DNA of 27,587 nucleotides from a virus (IMGVR_UViG_3300027963_000277:1-27587), one strand, 5' to 3'; counted from the stretch's first letter, positions 5,951-14,149 are shown. Program-made: numbers and translations. The notes: generated by a model from the sequence alone, not told the origin.

Positions 5951-7357
5951 CTACCTGTTGCCAGAGCCGCCAAACATAAAGCGATACAAGCCCGCGCCAG
6001 CGCCGCCCGTAAACCCAAGTGCGGTCAACGCACGCAAACCACCGCCCGTTGCTAGGTTTGACGCAGCACGCTCAAGCTGCCCTTTCAATTCAGGCACTTC
6101 ATTTAGCCAATCTCGGTTGGTGCGAAGATAATCACGCAATTCTTTGGCTGACCTCATGCCTTCAATTTCGTTGCCCACATGCCGACGCGCCAAATCCAGC
6201 ACTAACTGTTCGTTGCCGGTCAAATCGCGCAATTCGTTGATGGAACTCCTAGACCGGAAAAACCGCCCAGGCAGATCGGCAACATCTGCGCGGGGTATAT
6301 CAGGCAAAAACTCGCCTGCGCGTTGGGTTACGGCTTGGCCCAGCCTTGTGGCATAACGATTGATAGGCGCAGACAGTTCCTGATAAAGCGCGCGAGCCTG
6401 CTTTGATGAAGGAACAAGCTCATCAATGATGGTTGTTAATTGATCCCTTAAAGCGTTTGCAAATTGGCGTTCAGCAGCACCAACACCCTGTTGTGGCAAA
6501 CTAGCCGCCATTTCAGCTAAACGACGACGCTCTAGGTCAATAGCCTCTATACCTGGCCGACCAGTCCTGCCGGTGGTCAATTCCGCGATAGACCGATCAA
6601 ACATACTTTGGATTTGAGGCGACATACGGTCCGAATAGGTCTGCTTCAAAGCCTCTATTTCGTCAACGTAATTTCTGACAATATTGTCGGCTTGCTGTTC
6701 GCCCTCTCGCATAAACCTACTGAAAATAGGCTGGTATTCGGCTCGGCGGCCTTCCGTCAACTTATTTAAGTTTTCCATGATGTTGGTTTCTATATTGGTG
6801 CCAACCTCACTGACGGTTGTAGGGCGGGCCACGCGACTGACCCTGCTGCTGGGGGCAACGGTTGCTTGCAACACATCCCCGGTTTCACGCAAAGCTCTGC
6901 CCGCAGGGCCTCCATACGGCAAAAGGCCGCCGATAGTTTCGCCCACGCTCTCATATCGTGCGGCAGGGCCTGTGGTAGAGCGCCCTTGCCCCATCCTTGC
7001 CACTTCTGCCGTTGTCGGAAACAACGTCCTGCCGCCCGTAAAAGAGGCTTGATCCGGCACTCTTAATCCTAATGCGCGCGGTGCTGTATACACAGCAAAC
7101 TCTTCCAAATCGCCGGGAGCGCCTACAGCGCCCGACGCAACGCCGCGCATCATCGGCGGAATAGCCTCTACGGCGCTTCCCATCCGCTCTTGTGCAATCT
7201 GCCCAAACGAAGGGCGAGGCGCAGCGGCGGGTGCGGGAGTTGCGGGCGTTACTGGGAATAATTCGTCAATTGACCGACGATTGGACCTTGCCGCGGCGAG
7301 AGGTTGCGGGTTTGGGTCAACCGGGAACAATTCGTCAATTGAGCGTCCGGGCGGCAT
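5951..7357 (-). CDS. Large helical virion protein, likely DNA-ejection/internal type
   Basis: The 468-aa protein begins with two copies of RSIDELFPV (residues 5-13 and 28-36) in a Pro/Ala-rich disordered region, followed by an Ala/Gly-rich segment and long charged helices (about 190-420) containing coiled-coil-like stretches such as NIMENLNKLTEGRRAEY and IEALKQTYSDRM. It ends in a hydrophobic Gly-rich tail (LRALTALGFTGGAGAGLYRF) that could contact a membrane. This composition and the position after the tail genes suit an internal virion or DNA-ejection protein. No enzymatic motif is seen. ATG 7357, with AAAGGG upstream, is preferred to a start 33 nt earlier that lies inside the neighbour. Confidence 0.55.
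   Translation of the reverse strand: MPPGRSIDELFPVDPNPQPLAAARSNRRSIDELFPVTPATPAPAAAPRPSFGQIAQERMGSAVEAIPPMMRGVASGAVGAPGDLEEFAVYTAPRALGLRVPDQASFTGGRTLFPTTAEVARMGQGRSTTGPAARYESVGETIGGLLPYGGPAGRALRETGDVLQATVAPSSRVSRVARPTTVSEVGTNIETNIMENLNKLTEGRRAEYQPIFSRFMREGEQQADNIVRNYVDEIEALKQTYSDRMSPQIQSMFDRSIAELTTGRTGRPGIEAIDLERRRLAEMAASLPQQGVGAAERQFANALRDQLTTIIDELVPSSKQARALYQELSAPINRYATRLGQAVTQRAGEFLPDIPRADVADLPGRFFRSRSSINELRDLTGNEQLVLDLARRHVGNEIEGMRSAKELRDYLRTNRDWLNEVPELKGQLERAASNLATGGGLRALTALGFTGGAGAGLYRFMFGGSGNR
7254..7345. repeat. Direct repeat encoding duplicated RSIDELFPV
   Basis: Two 23-nt copies, GGGAATAATTCGTCAATTGA plus CCG at 7254-7276 and GGGAACAATTCGTCAATTGA plus GCG at 7323-7345, are 69 nt apart and differ at two positions. 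They encode the duplicated motif on the minus strand. The close nucleotide identity suggests a recent duplication or selection to keep both copies. The duplicated peptide looks like a short linear binding motif. Confidence 0.7.
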
Positions 7358-7358
7358 A

Positions 7359-9218
7359 TCAATCAAACCCTTTCTCTTGAGCAATTGCAAAGGCTTGCTC
7401 GCGCGTGAGCGTTCCTTGGTTAACAGCCGCCAGCAAGTCTTCTAAACTGTTGTAGGTTGCCGTAGGAGGCGCAGTTCCACCACCAGCACGCGCTGCCGCC
7501 GCAGCCCTTTGACGTGCTTGCACGTCGCCAATTGGCGGGCCGGGTGGAGCACTACGAGGCGCCTCTGCCGTGCGTGGCCGCATAATCAACTCAAGGCCAC
7601 GTTGCGCGGAACCGCGCTCATCAGGTGCAGAACCCTGATTGTGCAAATCAATGCCCATGCGTGCCAGCCTGTTGAAATCTAATTCCGGAACGCCTGGTTG
7701 CTGCGCGCCTTGCGACAATTCCTGAACGTGCTGCTTCATCAAGTCCACAAAGCCCTGACGCGAAAATTGATTTTGCGCCATTAAATTGTTGAATCGGGTT
7801 TGGAACGAGACCGTAAAGCCCCTCGCGCCGCCAGCAAGGTTACGTTCGTAATTTACAAGGTATGCAGCATACCGCTTTGCAAACAGCAGGGCGTTTTGTT
7901 CCCCTTCAGGCAAAGCCCGCCGCTCAGCTTCAGTTAATTCAGTACTTGGGGCTTCTCTATTATTTCTCAAAGCGTCCATAGAAGAAGTCAAATATCTTTC
8001 AATGAAACCACGAAGCTGGCCGCTGCGGCCCATGTTTTCGGGGAGGCTATTAGCCGCGTCAGCAATTGACAAACCCTCACCAATAGCGCGAGCGGTGCTA
8101 ATAACTGCTCCCGCTTCCACTTTTGGTATAAATGTATTAAATTCGCGGTACAGGTAACGTGTTGCTGGCCCAGCAGTTCTAAGGTCTCTTTCCAATGCTA
8201 CAGCCGCATTATCTTCCCGCGTGCGTTTGCGGACTTCTTCCGCCTGCCTAGCCGCCTGCACGCGCGTTTCAAGTTGGCTCACCAATTGCGCCCGGCTTTG
8301 GTCAATGGTGTTCAACCCTTGATAGCCCGCACGCCGCGCGGCCAAGGCTGCTAATGGAGCACCCAGTTCTATTGCCCGACTCTCAGCCTGGGCAAGCGCG
8401 GCTTGCATGTCAGTCTGCGCAGCGCGTGTGGCGCGGGTGTACATCTCTTGCAAGGCTTGGTTTTGCGCCTGTATTTGACGCAACCCAGCCTCAAAGTTTT
8501 GGCGCTCTTTTTGGTACAGGTCTTGCCGCCCCTGCCGATAGCCGTTCAGCATCCCGGTCATAGCCGACATAGCCGCCATGGCGCCGGTTTTGCCGCGGCC
8601 ACCCAAAGTTTGGCCTGCAACCGCTAAAAGGCTGAACAGAGTGCCCATGTCAGCCGCGGTTTCCTGCGTAGGCACAAACGCCGGAATTGGCCTAGACCTA
8701 AACTGTTCCGCCGCCGCGCGCTCTGCCGCAGCCATGGACCTCTGCGCATCGCGTGTGCCTGTAGCGCGTGCCAACGCCTGCTCTTGCTGAATTTCTCCTT
8801 GTCGCCGTGCAGCCGCAATATCTTTTTCTATTCTGCCGCCCATACGATCCAAAATAGAATTCATAGCGGGTGAAAGTGTTGTGGGCGGTATTGTGCTGGC
8901 GCCGCCAGGTGGAGGCGTCGTTGTGCTTGAGCCGCTCCCACCCGCTTCAGTGCCTGAACCGCTGCCATCGCCGCCATCAACAGCCTTTGCCGCCGCCGTC
9001 CGAGTTTCAGGAACTATGTTGGCTGCAAAGCGGCCTGTTGGCGCGGGCAAGTCTGCCGCAAACTCTGCGTTGCGATACCCGCCAGGTATTTCCGGCACGC
9101 CTGACCGCCGCTGGCTGAACGCCAACAAAGCGCGCTGCATCTGGTCCGGTGGCAATGCCAAGATAGCATCGCGCTCGGCTGCCAGATCGGCGTTGCGGCC
9201 ATAATTGGGTTCTGCCAT
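7359..9218 (-). CDS. Large Ala/Gln-rich virion protein, likely DNA-ejection type
   Basis: The 619-aa protein has a polar N-terminus, a low-complexity spacer (Gly/Ser/Thr/Pro, about 80-115), long Ala/Arg/Gln helices predicted to form coiled coils (about 120-170 and 225-340), a globular helical part (about 350-480) and a Pro/Ala linker leading to a small C-terminal domain, LEDLLAAVNQGTLTREQAFAIAQEKGFD. The end is like short helical hairpins found at C-termini of phage virion proteins. It has no catalytic signature. Size, composition and position next to two similar genes suggest one of the internal proteins delivered with the DNA. It is followed by a 3-nt gap and then the next large gene. Confidence 0.55.
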   Translation of the reverse strand: MAEPNYGRNADLAAERDAILALPPDQMQRALLAFSQRRSGVPEIPGGYRNAEFAADLPAPTGRFAANIVPETRTAAAKAVDGGDGSGSGTEAGGSGSSTTTPPPGGASTIPPTTLSPAMNSILDRMGGRIEKDIAAARRQGEIQQEQALARATGTRDAQRSMAAAERAAAEQFRSRPIPAFVPTQETAADMGTLFSLLAVAGQTLGGRGKTGAMAAMSAMTGMLNGYRQGRQDLYQKERQNFEAGLRQIQAQNQALQEMYTRATRAAQTDMQAALAQAESRAIELGAPLAALAARRAGYQGLNTIDQSRAQLVSQLETRVQAARQAEEVRKRTREDNAAVALERDLRTAGPATRYLYREFNTFIPKVEAGAVISTARAIGEGLSIADAANSLPENMGRSGQLRGFIERYLTSSMDALRNNREAPSTELTEAERRALPEGEQNALLFAKRYAAYLVNYERNLAGGARGFTVSFQTRFNNLMAQNQFSRQGFVDLMKQHVQELSQGAQQPGVPELDFNRLARMGIDLHNQGSAPDERGSAQRGLELIMRPRTAEAPRSAPPGPPIGDVQARQRAAAAARAGGGTAPPTATYNSLEDLLAAVNQGTLTREQAFAIAQEKGFD

Positions 9219-9221
9219 GGC

Positions 9222-10589
9222 TTAGCCTACCGCGGTTGTTGCGGGTTGCTGCGCTCGCAAAGCCGGCGTGCCACCCAAGATTGAACCCAAGGATTGGAAA
9301 TACGCTTGCGCTAGGCGCTGCGCCTCTTGGTTGCCCGCAAGCCCGGCCTGAATGGCCCGCAGCGTGTACTGGTCCGCAATCCCGCTGGCGTTAAGGCCCG
9401 TGGTAGTAGCAAGGTTGCTGTACTGGCTGCCAAGGTTGCCCTGCGCCAATCCGGTGGTAATACCGCTCTGCGCGTACCTATCACCGATTTGCTGCGTGCC
9501 GAGACCCTGTTGATACTGGGAACTCAACAACGCCTGCCGCAACCCTTCCAACTGGTTAATACCCTGCGCCGCACCAACGCCACCAGACCTAGCCTGAGCC
9601 TGCGCCTGCTGAGCCTGTGCCGCTTGCAGAGATTGCGCGCTCATTGGCGTCAGAGTGCCGCTGAGAGCCTGCTGAACCTGTTGGCTGCCCATCTGCTGAT
9701 AGGGCGTTGCAAGGGCCTGTATAGCCGCCTGAGCGGGCGCTGCGCGGCCTGCAACATCCGCCGCCGTGCCCGTCATGGCTTGCTGTGTAGTTGCCGCCCG
9801 CTGCTGCGCTTGGTTGGCAATGTTTTGGATTTGGCCTTGGCTTGATCTGGCCTGTTGCAGCGCAGCGTTACGAGCCTGCACGCCCATGCCAACACCAGCA
9901 CCGGCCAAGCCAAGGCGCGCAAGATCAGCGCCACCAATGTTGCCCAGCCCAAGCCCGCTGGTCAATCGTTGCAACAAACCAGGACTGGTATCGCCAAGAA
10001 AATTGGGTTGGTTAATAGCAGAAAGCGCATTCCTGTAAGTTTCTAGTTGGTCGCTTGTAAGGTCGGGAGTCCCAGCGAAGAAGTCAGGACTTCTAATGGC
10101 GGCAACGGCTTCATCCGCTCTGCCTTGCTGTTCAGGTGTAATCCCTTGCCCCAACGCAGCAATATCAGCGGCGCGACGGGCGTCTTGAGCTTGCTGCTCA
10201 GGCGTGAGGGCAGAAGCAGAAACCGTTTCCGTTTCCGCCCGCATGCTAGGGTCAAACTCTTGACCGCCTGGCACGGTTTCGGTGGCAAACGAAGGCTCAG
10301 GCGTTTCGTAAAAACCTGATGCGTCTTGACCACCGCCGTAATCGCCACCGCCGCCGTAATCACCGCCTCCACCAAAATCATAAAAATCATCTTCAAACTC
10401 AGGCAGGCCAGTCTTAGGGTTAACGCTTCCACGCCCGCCGCGCGCCTTCAGCAGCTTAGCCTCTGCCGGCGTGATGTGCGCCAACACAGTGTCCCGCCCA
10501 CGCCCCGCGGCGCGCACCTTCTTTGCCAACTGTCGCAGATCGACATCAGCCAAAGAATCGGTCCCTAAAGCGCGTGCTAACCTAGCCAT
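9222..10589 (-). CDS. Gln/Ala-rich virion protein with HITP..AKLLK..GG N-terminal motif
   Basis: The 455-aa protein starts with helices and then the phrase DTVLAHITPAEAKLLKARGG (33-52) followed by NPKTGLPEF (58-66). I have seen this motif at the start of several phage virion proteins of otherwise different sequence, so it may be a packaging or docking signal. After it come DYGGGG repeats (about 71-88), then a long Gln/Ala-rich helical region (about 240-440) with repeated QQA and AQA units and GL-type hydrophobic patches. This suits an ejection or tail-internal protein. It starts 8 nt inside the preceding gene. No peptidase or lytic-transglycosylase signature is visible. Confidence 0.55.
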   Translation of the reverse strand: MARLARALGTDSLADVDLRQLAKKVRAAGRGRDTVLAHITPAEAKLLKARGGRGSVNPKTGLPEFEDDFYDFGGGGDYGGGGDYGGGQDASGFYETPEPSFATETVPGGQEFDPSMRAETETVSASALTPEQQAQDARRAADIAALGQGITPEQQGRADEAVAAIRSPDFFAGTPDLTSDQLETYRNALSAINQPNFLGDTSPGLLQRLTSGLGLGNIGGADLARLGLAGAGVGMGVQARNAALQQARSSQGQIQNIANQAQQRAATTQQAMTGTAADVAGRAAPAQAAIQALATPYQQMGSQQVQQALSGTLTPMSAQSLQAAQAQQAQAQARSGGVGAAQGINQLEGLRQALLSSQYQQGLGTQQIGDRYAQSGITTGLAQGNLGSQYSNLATTTGLNASGIADQYTLRAIQAGLAGNQEAQRLAQAYFQSLGSILGGTPALRAQQPATTAVG

Positions 10590-11958
10590 ATGATGATCCT
10601 GTTGGGTCGGTTGTCTTCAACGAAGCCGTGTTCCAAGGCGCTGGTCTTGCATCACTGTCAAGAGAACTATCACCAGAGATAGGAGAACTATACCCCGGAT
10701 CAGTCCCCGTAGAAAGCAAACTTGAAAGTGCCGTGGAACTTATTGTGCTTGGAGACCCAGTTGTGGTTGTGCCGCCAGAAGCGTCAGCCACGCCCGTCCC
10801 GCCGCCGCTCAGATTGCCGCCAAGGCTGCCACCCAAACCGCCTCCCACGCTACTCAGTGCCGCAGAAGTGCCCCTAGAGCGGGATGTTCCAGAAGACCGG
10901 GATGTGCCGGAAGATCGTGATCCACTTGACGAACCTGACGAATCAGGCGCCAAAGCGCCGCCAATTAAGTTGCTGGCAAGCGAACCACCAAAAGCACCCG
11001 CGGTATTGCCCAAGCCCAGAGCATCGCTCAGCAGATAACTGGTAAACCCGCTACCGCCGCCCGTTGCAGCCCCCCGCAACGCAGCCTGGCCGACATCACC
11101 GCCTGTAACCCCCGCCCTAGCAGCGCCGCTTGCAGCGCCACCAGCAGCACCAGCCACCGTCCCGGTAATGCCGCCTTCGAAGCCTGTAGTGCCCAGCCCC
11201 AAACCAGACGGACCAAGCAAAGCCCTAGTGCCACCGCCCACCAATCCGCTTACCGCACCGCCAAGAGCGCCCAATCCGGCATCTTGCCCCTGAATGGCGG
11301 AAGTTATAGCGCCACGGCCTGCGCCCACCGCAGTCTTAGCCGCAAGATCGGCAACCGCAGGGTTGAGTTCCGTGGCTCCAGTTATCGCTTGCCCCAGCGG
11401 GCCGCTGATGTTGGTCAGGTTGCCAACGGTCTCAATTGCGCCGCTCACCGCATTATAAACCGATGTTGCGCCGTCAATGATGGATGAGAAAAGTGAGGGC
11501 GCAGCAGCCTCGGCAGCACCAGCGGCGCCGCCCCCCGCAGCAACGCCGCCAGCCTCTATGGCCGCCGCAGCAGGCGCAGCCTCCGCTACAGCAGCCGCCG
11601 CCGCACCACCCTCAATAGCGCCCTCTGCCACCCCCGCAGCAACAGCGCCCTCCAATCCACCCACAGCGCCAAAAGCACCCAGCGCCGTGCCCGCAGTAAG
11701 CACCACAGCAACCGCCGCAAACACGCCCGCAATAATAGTGAATGTTTGCTTCTGGCTGCCCTTAACAACGCTTCTGGCATTCTCACGCTCAATGTAAGCC
11801 ATGTCAGCACGGCGCTGTTCCGCTTGCTGCTCAGGCGTAGAAGCCAAAAACGCCGCGCGTTGCCTTTCTTCCTCGCGTTGCGGCGCTTCCGCCAAATACC
11901 GGCTGTATTCCGGGCTTTGGTCTGCATCCGGGTCTATGAAACCACCATATTCAGACAT
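10582..11958 (-). CDS. Ala/Gly/Ser-rich virion protein with one hydrophobic segment
   Basis: The 458-aa protein has a charged N-terminal helix (ERQRAAFLASTPEQQAEQRR), one strong hydrophobic segment at about 72-100 (FTIIAGVFAAVAVVLTAGTA) and then a very long Ala/Gly region of GAVxGLVGG-type repeats. The C-terminal third is Ser/Gly/Thr-rich, including SSGTSR repeats from an 18-nt tandem DNA repeat. Hydrophobic glycine-zipper-like regions of this kind are found in phage ejection proteins that form a channel in the cell envelope; that is the best inference. The start is a TAATG overlap with the upstream gene. Low complexity makes homology calls unreliable. Confidence 0.5.
   Translation of the reverse strand: MSEYGGFIDPDADQSPEYSRYLAEAPQREEERQRAAFLASTPEQQAEQRRADMAYIERENARSVVKGSQKQTFTIIAGVFAAVAVVLTAGTALGAFGAVGGLEGAVAAGVAEGAIEGGAAAAAVAEAAPAAAAIEAGGVAAGGGAAGAAEAAAPSLFSSIIDGATSVYNAVSGAIETVGNLTNISGPLGQAITGATELNPAVADLAAKTAVGAGRGAITSAIQGQDAGLGALGGAVSGLVGGGTRALLGPSGLGLGTTGFEGGITGTVAGAAGGAASGAARAGVTGGDVGQAALRGAATGGGSGFTSYLLSDALGLGNTAGAFGGSLASNLIGGALAPDSSGSSSGSRSSGTSRSSGTSRSRGTSAALSSVGGGLGGSLGGNLSGGGTGVADASGGTTTTGSPSTISSTALSSLLSTGTDPGYSSPISGDSSLDSDARPAPWNTASLKTTDPTGSSYG
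10880..10915. repeat. 18-nt tandem repeat coding SGTSRS
   Basis: Two adjacent 18-nt units, CGGGATGTTCCAGAAGAC (10880-10897) and CGGGATGTGCCGGAAGAT (10898-10915), with degenerate flanking units, encode repeated Ser-Gly-Thr-Ser-Arg on the minus strand. It is a coding microsatellite that can expand or contract in frame. Confidence 0.7.
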
Positions 11959-12404
11959 TACAGAGCCACCTCCATAATGTAGGCAGGCACCATCTGGCCG
12001 TTTACATACTTCATCTGCGTGGTCACGTTAGGCTGCAAGCCCGCCTTCTGTAGCCCAGACTGAATAACCCGCATAATAGCAGGCTGCATGGCGTAGGTAT
12101 AAGCCTTCTGGATGCCCATAGAGCGCAGCGTGTTAGGCAACACCGCCAAGCGCTGCATAACCTCCTGCAAGCCCTCCGCAGTGTACATATGCACCTCCGC
12201 TTCCGTCTGCGGCAGCCACTTTCCGTCAGAACTCACCCGGCTGGTCGTAAATACCGTGTTCCCAATCCGGGAAATCTTCAACACATTAGCCTTCACTAAA
12301 GCGCCAATGTGAATTAATGCCTTTTCGGTTTCTTTTGGGGAGCCGGTTTCGGCGTTTAGCCCTCCGCGCAAAATCTGGGTTGTGCTTTGCTGCTGTGAGG
12401 GCAT
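11958..12404 (-). CDS. Hypothetical protein between fibre and ejection genes (148 aa)
   Basis: I cannot assign this protein. It has an N-terminal polar part (QQQSTTQILRGGLNAETG), a beta-like VFTTSRVSSDGKWLP segment, and a helical C-terminal half (LQEVMQRLAVLPNTLRSMGI, QPAIMRVIQSGLQKAGL), ending in VNGQMVPAYIMEV. It begins at a TGATG overlap and ends at a TAATG overlap, so it is tightly coupled to its neighbours. The mixed alpha/beta pattern loosely recalls small acyltransferase-like phage proteins, but the required acetyl-CoA motif is not clear and I do not call it. Confidence 0.5.
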   Translation of the reverse strand: MPSQQQSTTQILRGGLNAETGSPKETEKALIHIGALVKANVLKISRIGNTVFTTSRVSSDGKWLPQTEAEVHMYTAEGLQEVMQRLAVLPNTLRSMGIQKAYTYAMQPAIMRVIQSGLQKAGLQPNVTTQMKYVNGQMVPAYIMEVAL

Positions 12405-12745
12405 CAGGTCAGCCCCAACGCAGCCGCTATTTGCTCATGAATTGACAAATGCGTAGCAAGCCAATCGTAAAACGATTCCTCGTTATTCCAGTCCGAATCC
12501 AGCATATTAAAGGGGTTTTCTAGACCCAAAAGGGCGGCAAATGACTGGTGTTCTACCTGGTGTGGAAGCAACCAATCGTCCAAATTGTCTATATCAGCGT
12601 CCGCAAGCGGGAAAGCAGGCACCTGAATGCCCTGCGCAAAGAATGTCTCGCGGAAAACCTGGTGCTGCACGCTGTTGACAAACAAAAACTCGCCAAGGCT
12701 GTCCCTATCGCCAAACTTCACGATGCTCAGCGTGGCAAAGTCCAC
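12404..12745 (-). CDS. Conserved-type phage protein in tail region (113 aa)
   Basis: The start is a GTG overlapping the upstream TAG (TAGTG), with GGGAG six nt upstream. The protein is acidic and aromatic: FVNSVQHQVFRETFFAQGI, AFPLADADIDNLDDWLLPHQ, then VEHQSFAALLGLENPF and WLATHLSIHEQIAAALGL. The repeated H..x(H/Q)..L patterns (VQHQVF, VEHQSF, IHEQIA) suggest three related helical units. I recall proteins of this style beside ejection genes in environmental podoviruses but know no function. It is probably a minor virion or assembly protein. Confidence 0.5.
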   Translation of the reverse strand: MDFATLSIVKFGDRDSLGEFLFVNSVQHQVFRETFFAQGIQVPAFPLADADIDNLDDWLLPHQVEHQSFAALLGLENPFNMLDSDWNNEESFYDWLATHLSIHEQIAAALGLT

Positions 12746-13407
12746 TAGAAGCTCCCAGCAGTGCCGTTACGGCCAAAGGTGTTGGCAATCACGATCCAGT
12801 TAGCACCGTCCGCCTGCACCATTATAGCATCATATTGCAGGCTCAGAGCGCGTGTGGTGGCACCATCAATGGTCTGCGATGACGTAGTAGCCACAGTGAC
12901 CACATTGGCCGTGCTATCCATCTTCTTGACTACATACACTTTGCCCGTGATGCCCACAGAGGTAGGCAGCGTAATAGACAAGGCGCCCGTGCTGGCATTT
13001 GCAGCCACCGTGTAGTCTGTAGCCGTCACCGTATAGCCCGCGGTCTTCGCAACGTAAGCAAAGGCCGCGCCATTTACCGTAGCACTAGACAATGTAAGGT
13101 TGCCTACCGTGCTGGTAGTGCTGCCAAGCGTAATCGTCGCGTTGCCCAGCGTGGCGGTGCTGTTAGCCAGCGCGCTATTCGGTAAACTACCAATTGTGAC
13201 GTTAGCCGCAGCCGTCAAACGCCCCTGCGCATCCACCGTAAACGTCGCAACGGTTGTAGCATTTCCATACGAAGCCGCAGTGACAGCCGTGTTAGCCAGG
13301 CTAATCGTGCCCGTGCTGGTAATAGGCCCTCCGGTTAAGCCGGTGCCCGTCGCAATGTTAGTGACTGTGCCGCTAGTGGCGCTCGCAGAGCTTGCCGTTT
13401 TGAGCAT
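12745..13407 (-). CDS. Tail-fibre-like protein (220 aa)
   Basis: The protein is built of Thr/Ala/Asn-rich beta repeats. It starts SGTVTNIATGTGLTGGPITS followed by TGTISLANT, a motif very common near the N-terminus of phage tail fibre and collagen-like trimers. Residues about 50-110 repeat NATxTLGSTTSTVGNL-type units. The C-terminal part, YTVTATDYTV to VQADGANWIVIANTFG, resembles the beta-sandwich end found in many phage receptor-facing or head-fibre proteins. It is therefore likely a structural fibre or fibre-associated protein. It begins 3 nt after the stop of the upstream beta protein. Confidence 0.6.
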   Translation of the reverse strand: MLKTASSASATSGTVTNIATGTGLTGGPITSTGTISLANTAVTAASYGNATTVATFTVDAQGRLTAAANVTIGSLPNSALANSTATLGNATITLGSTTSTVGNLTLSSATVNGAAFAYVAKTAGYTVTATDYTVAANASTGALSITLPTSVGITGKVYVVKKMDSTANVVTVATTSSQTIDGATTRALSLQYDAIMVQADGANWIVIANTFGRNGTAGSF

Positions 13408-13410
13408 ACA

Positions 13411-13740
13411 TCACATCCCGTCCCCAGGGGTTACATACACCGCCGCAGTACCGGAACCCGTGATCCCCGTGAAATAGGCGTTAGGCACAAACGTGAGGAT
13501 TTCGTCAGTGCCCGGCAGCAACGGAATAGCAGCCTGCGAAGACGAAACCACCACCGCATTGTTGGCTGCGTCAGTGATGGTTACGCCATATCCCAGAAAC
13601 ACAACCACGTTGCCGCTGTTAATAAGGCGATACTGGTTTCCACCAAGCGTGCTGCTTACAGCCTGCACGGCAGACGGCGCCGTAGTAGCGGCGGTAAACG
13701 TCACCGTGTTACCCATCTTGGTGAAAGCCTGAACGCCCAT
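13411..13740 (-). CDS. Small beta-rich virion-type protein, paralogue of 4914-5258
   Basis: The start at ATG 13740 (MGVQAFTKMGNTVTFTAATT) is chosen because GAAGGG lies upstream and because longer in-frame starts run through the adjacent holin gene. The 109-aa product is beta-rich, with YRLINSGNVVVFLGYG in the middle and GSGTAAVYVTPGDGM at the end. The same end and strand order occur in the 4914-5258 protein, so the phage carries two divergent copies about 8.5 kb apart. Its position between the lysis-type genes and fibre genes suggests a virion surface or fibre-associated domain. Confidence 0.6.
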   Translation of the reverse strand: MGVQAFTKMGNTVTFTAATTAPSAVQAVSSTLGGNQYRLINSGNVVVFLGYGVTITDAANNAVVVSSSQAAIPLLPGTDEILTFVPNAYFTGITGSGTAAVYVTPGDGM

Positions 13741-13741
13741 C

Positions 13742-13909
13742 TTATCGGCCCTTCTTGTCCAGCACGGACCATGCAACGCCGGCCAGCGTAGTGGCAGCAC
13801 CCACCGCGGTGTTCAGCGTGTCAGCATCCACATAACCCTTAGCAACAAAAAATCCGCCCAACACGGTCAGCACATGCCGGATGATGCCAAGCCACATATC
13901 GTTGTTCAT
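13742..13909 (-). CDS. Putative holin, Pam3_gp28-like (55 aa)
   Basis: The frame reads MNNDMWLGIIRHVLTVLGGF then FVAKGYVDADTLNTAVGAAT and TLAGVAWSVLDKKGR. The pattern (R-H-x-L-T-x-x-G-G, then A-K-G-Y-x-D, a second hydrophobic segment and W-S-x-x-x-K-K) matches the small two-TM holin family named after Pam3 gp28. TM1 spans about 8-24 and TM2 about 35-50, with a basic C-terminus. A holin would permeabilise the inner membrane to time lysis. AGGAGG lies 5 nt upstream of the ATG. The next gene starts 1 nt after the stop. Confidence 0.75.
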   Translation of the reverse strand: MNNDMWLGIIRHVLTVLGGFFVAKGYVDADTLNTAVGAATTLAGVAWSVLDKKGR

Positions 13910-13918
13910 GTCAGCCTC

Positions 13919-14149
13919 CTATTTGTCTGCCTTGCGGTCTAGCTTGTCGAATATCTGCTTTACCATATTCTTAATCTCAATGATGTCCTGTCGGTAGTCA
14001 TCTTTGGCAACGTAGTTGACGTGCAACTCGCGCTCCAACTCCTTGAGGTCGTCTCGCAGTTCCCGAACGGCATCCCAGACCACTTTCACAAACCAGCCAA
14101 TTCCGGCCCCTGATGCCGCCACGGCTATGTTGTAAATGTTCTGGTCCAT
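13919..14149 (-). CDS. Membrane-anchored coiled-coil protein, lysis-associated type
   Basis: The 76-aa protein has an N-terminal hydrophobic segment (YNIAVAASGAGIGWFVKVVW, about 5-24) followed by a heptad-rich charged coiled coil (RELRDDLKELERELH and QDIIEIKNMVKQIFDKLDRK). This one-TM plus coiled-coil plan is shared by XhlA-like and DUF2730-like phage proteins and by some i-spanins, which usually accompany the holin. It lies just upstream of the holin candidate in the same transcript. A clear Shine-Dalgarno sequence is missing; the start is 1 nt from the preceding stop, so translation is probably coupled. Confidence 0.55.
   Translation of the reverse strand: MDQNIYNIAVAASGAGIGWFVKVVWDAVRELRDDLKELERELHVNYVAKDDYRQDIIEIKNMVKQIFDKLDRKADK

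Noticed and set aside
5941-6018. Hydrophobic N-terminal extension (signal-peptide-like) of the 69-aa protein
   Set aside because: It lies inside the end of the previous gene and lacks a ribosome site, whereas ATG 5940 has one.
10329-10370. Short tandem repeats coding DYGGGG, considered as CRISPR-like
   Set aside because: Repeats are in frame inside a coding region, with no spacers or leader; they are ordinary low-complexity coding repeats.
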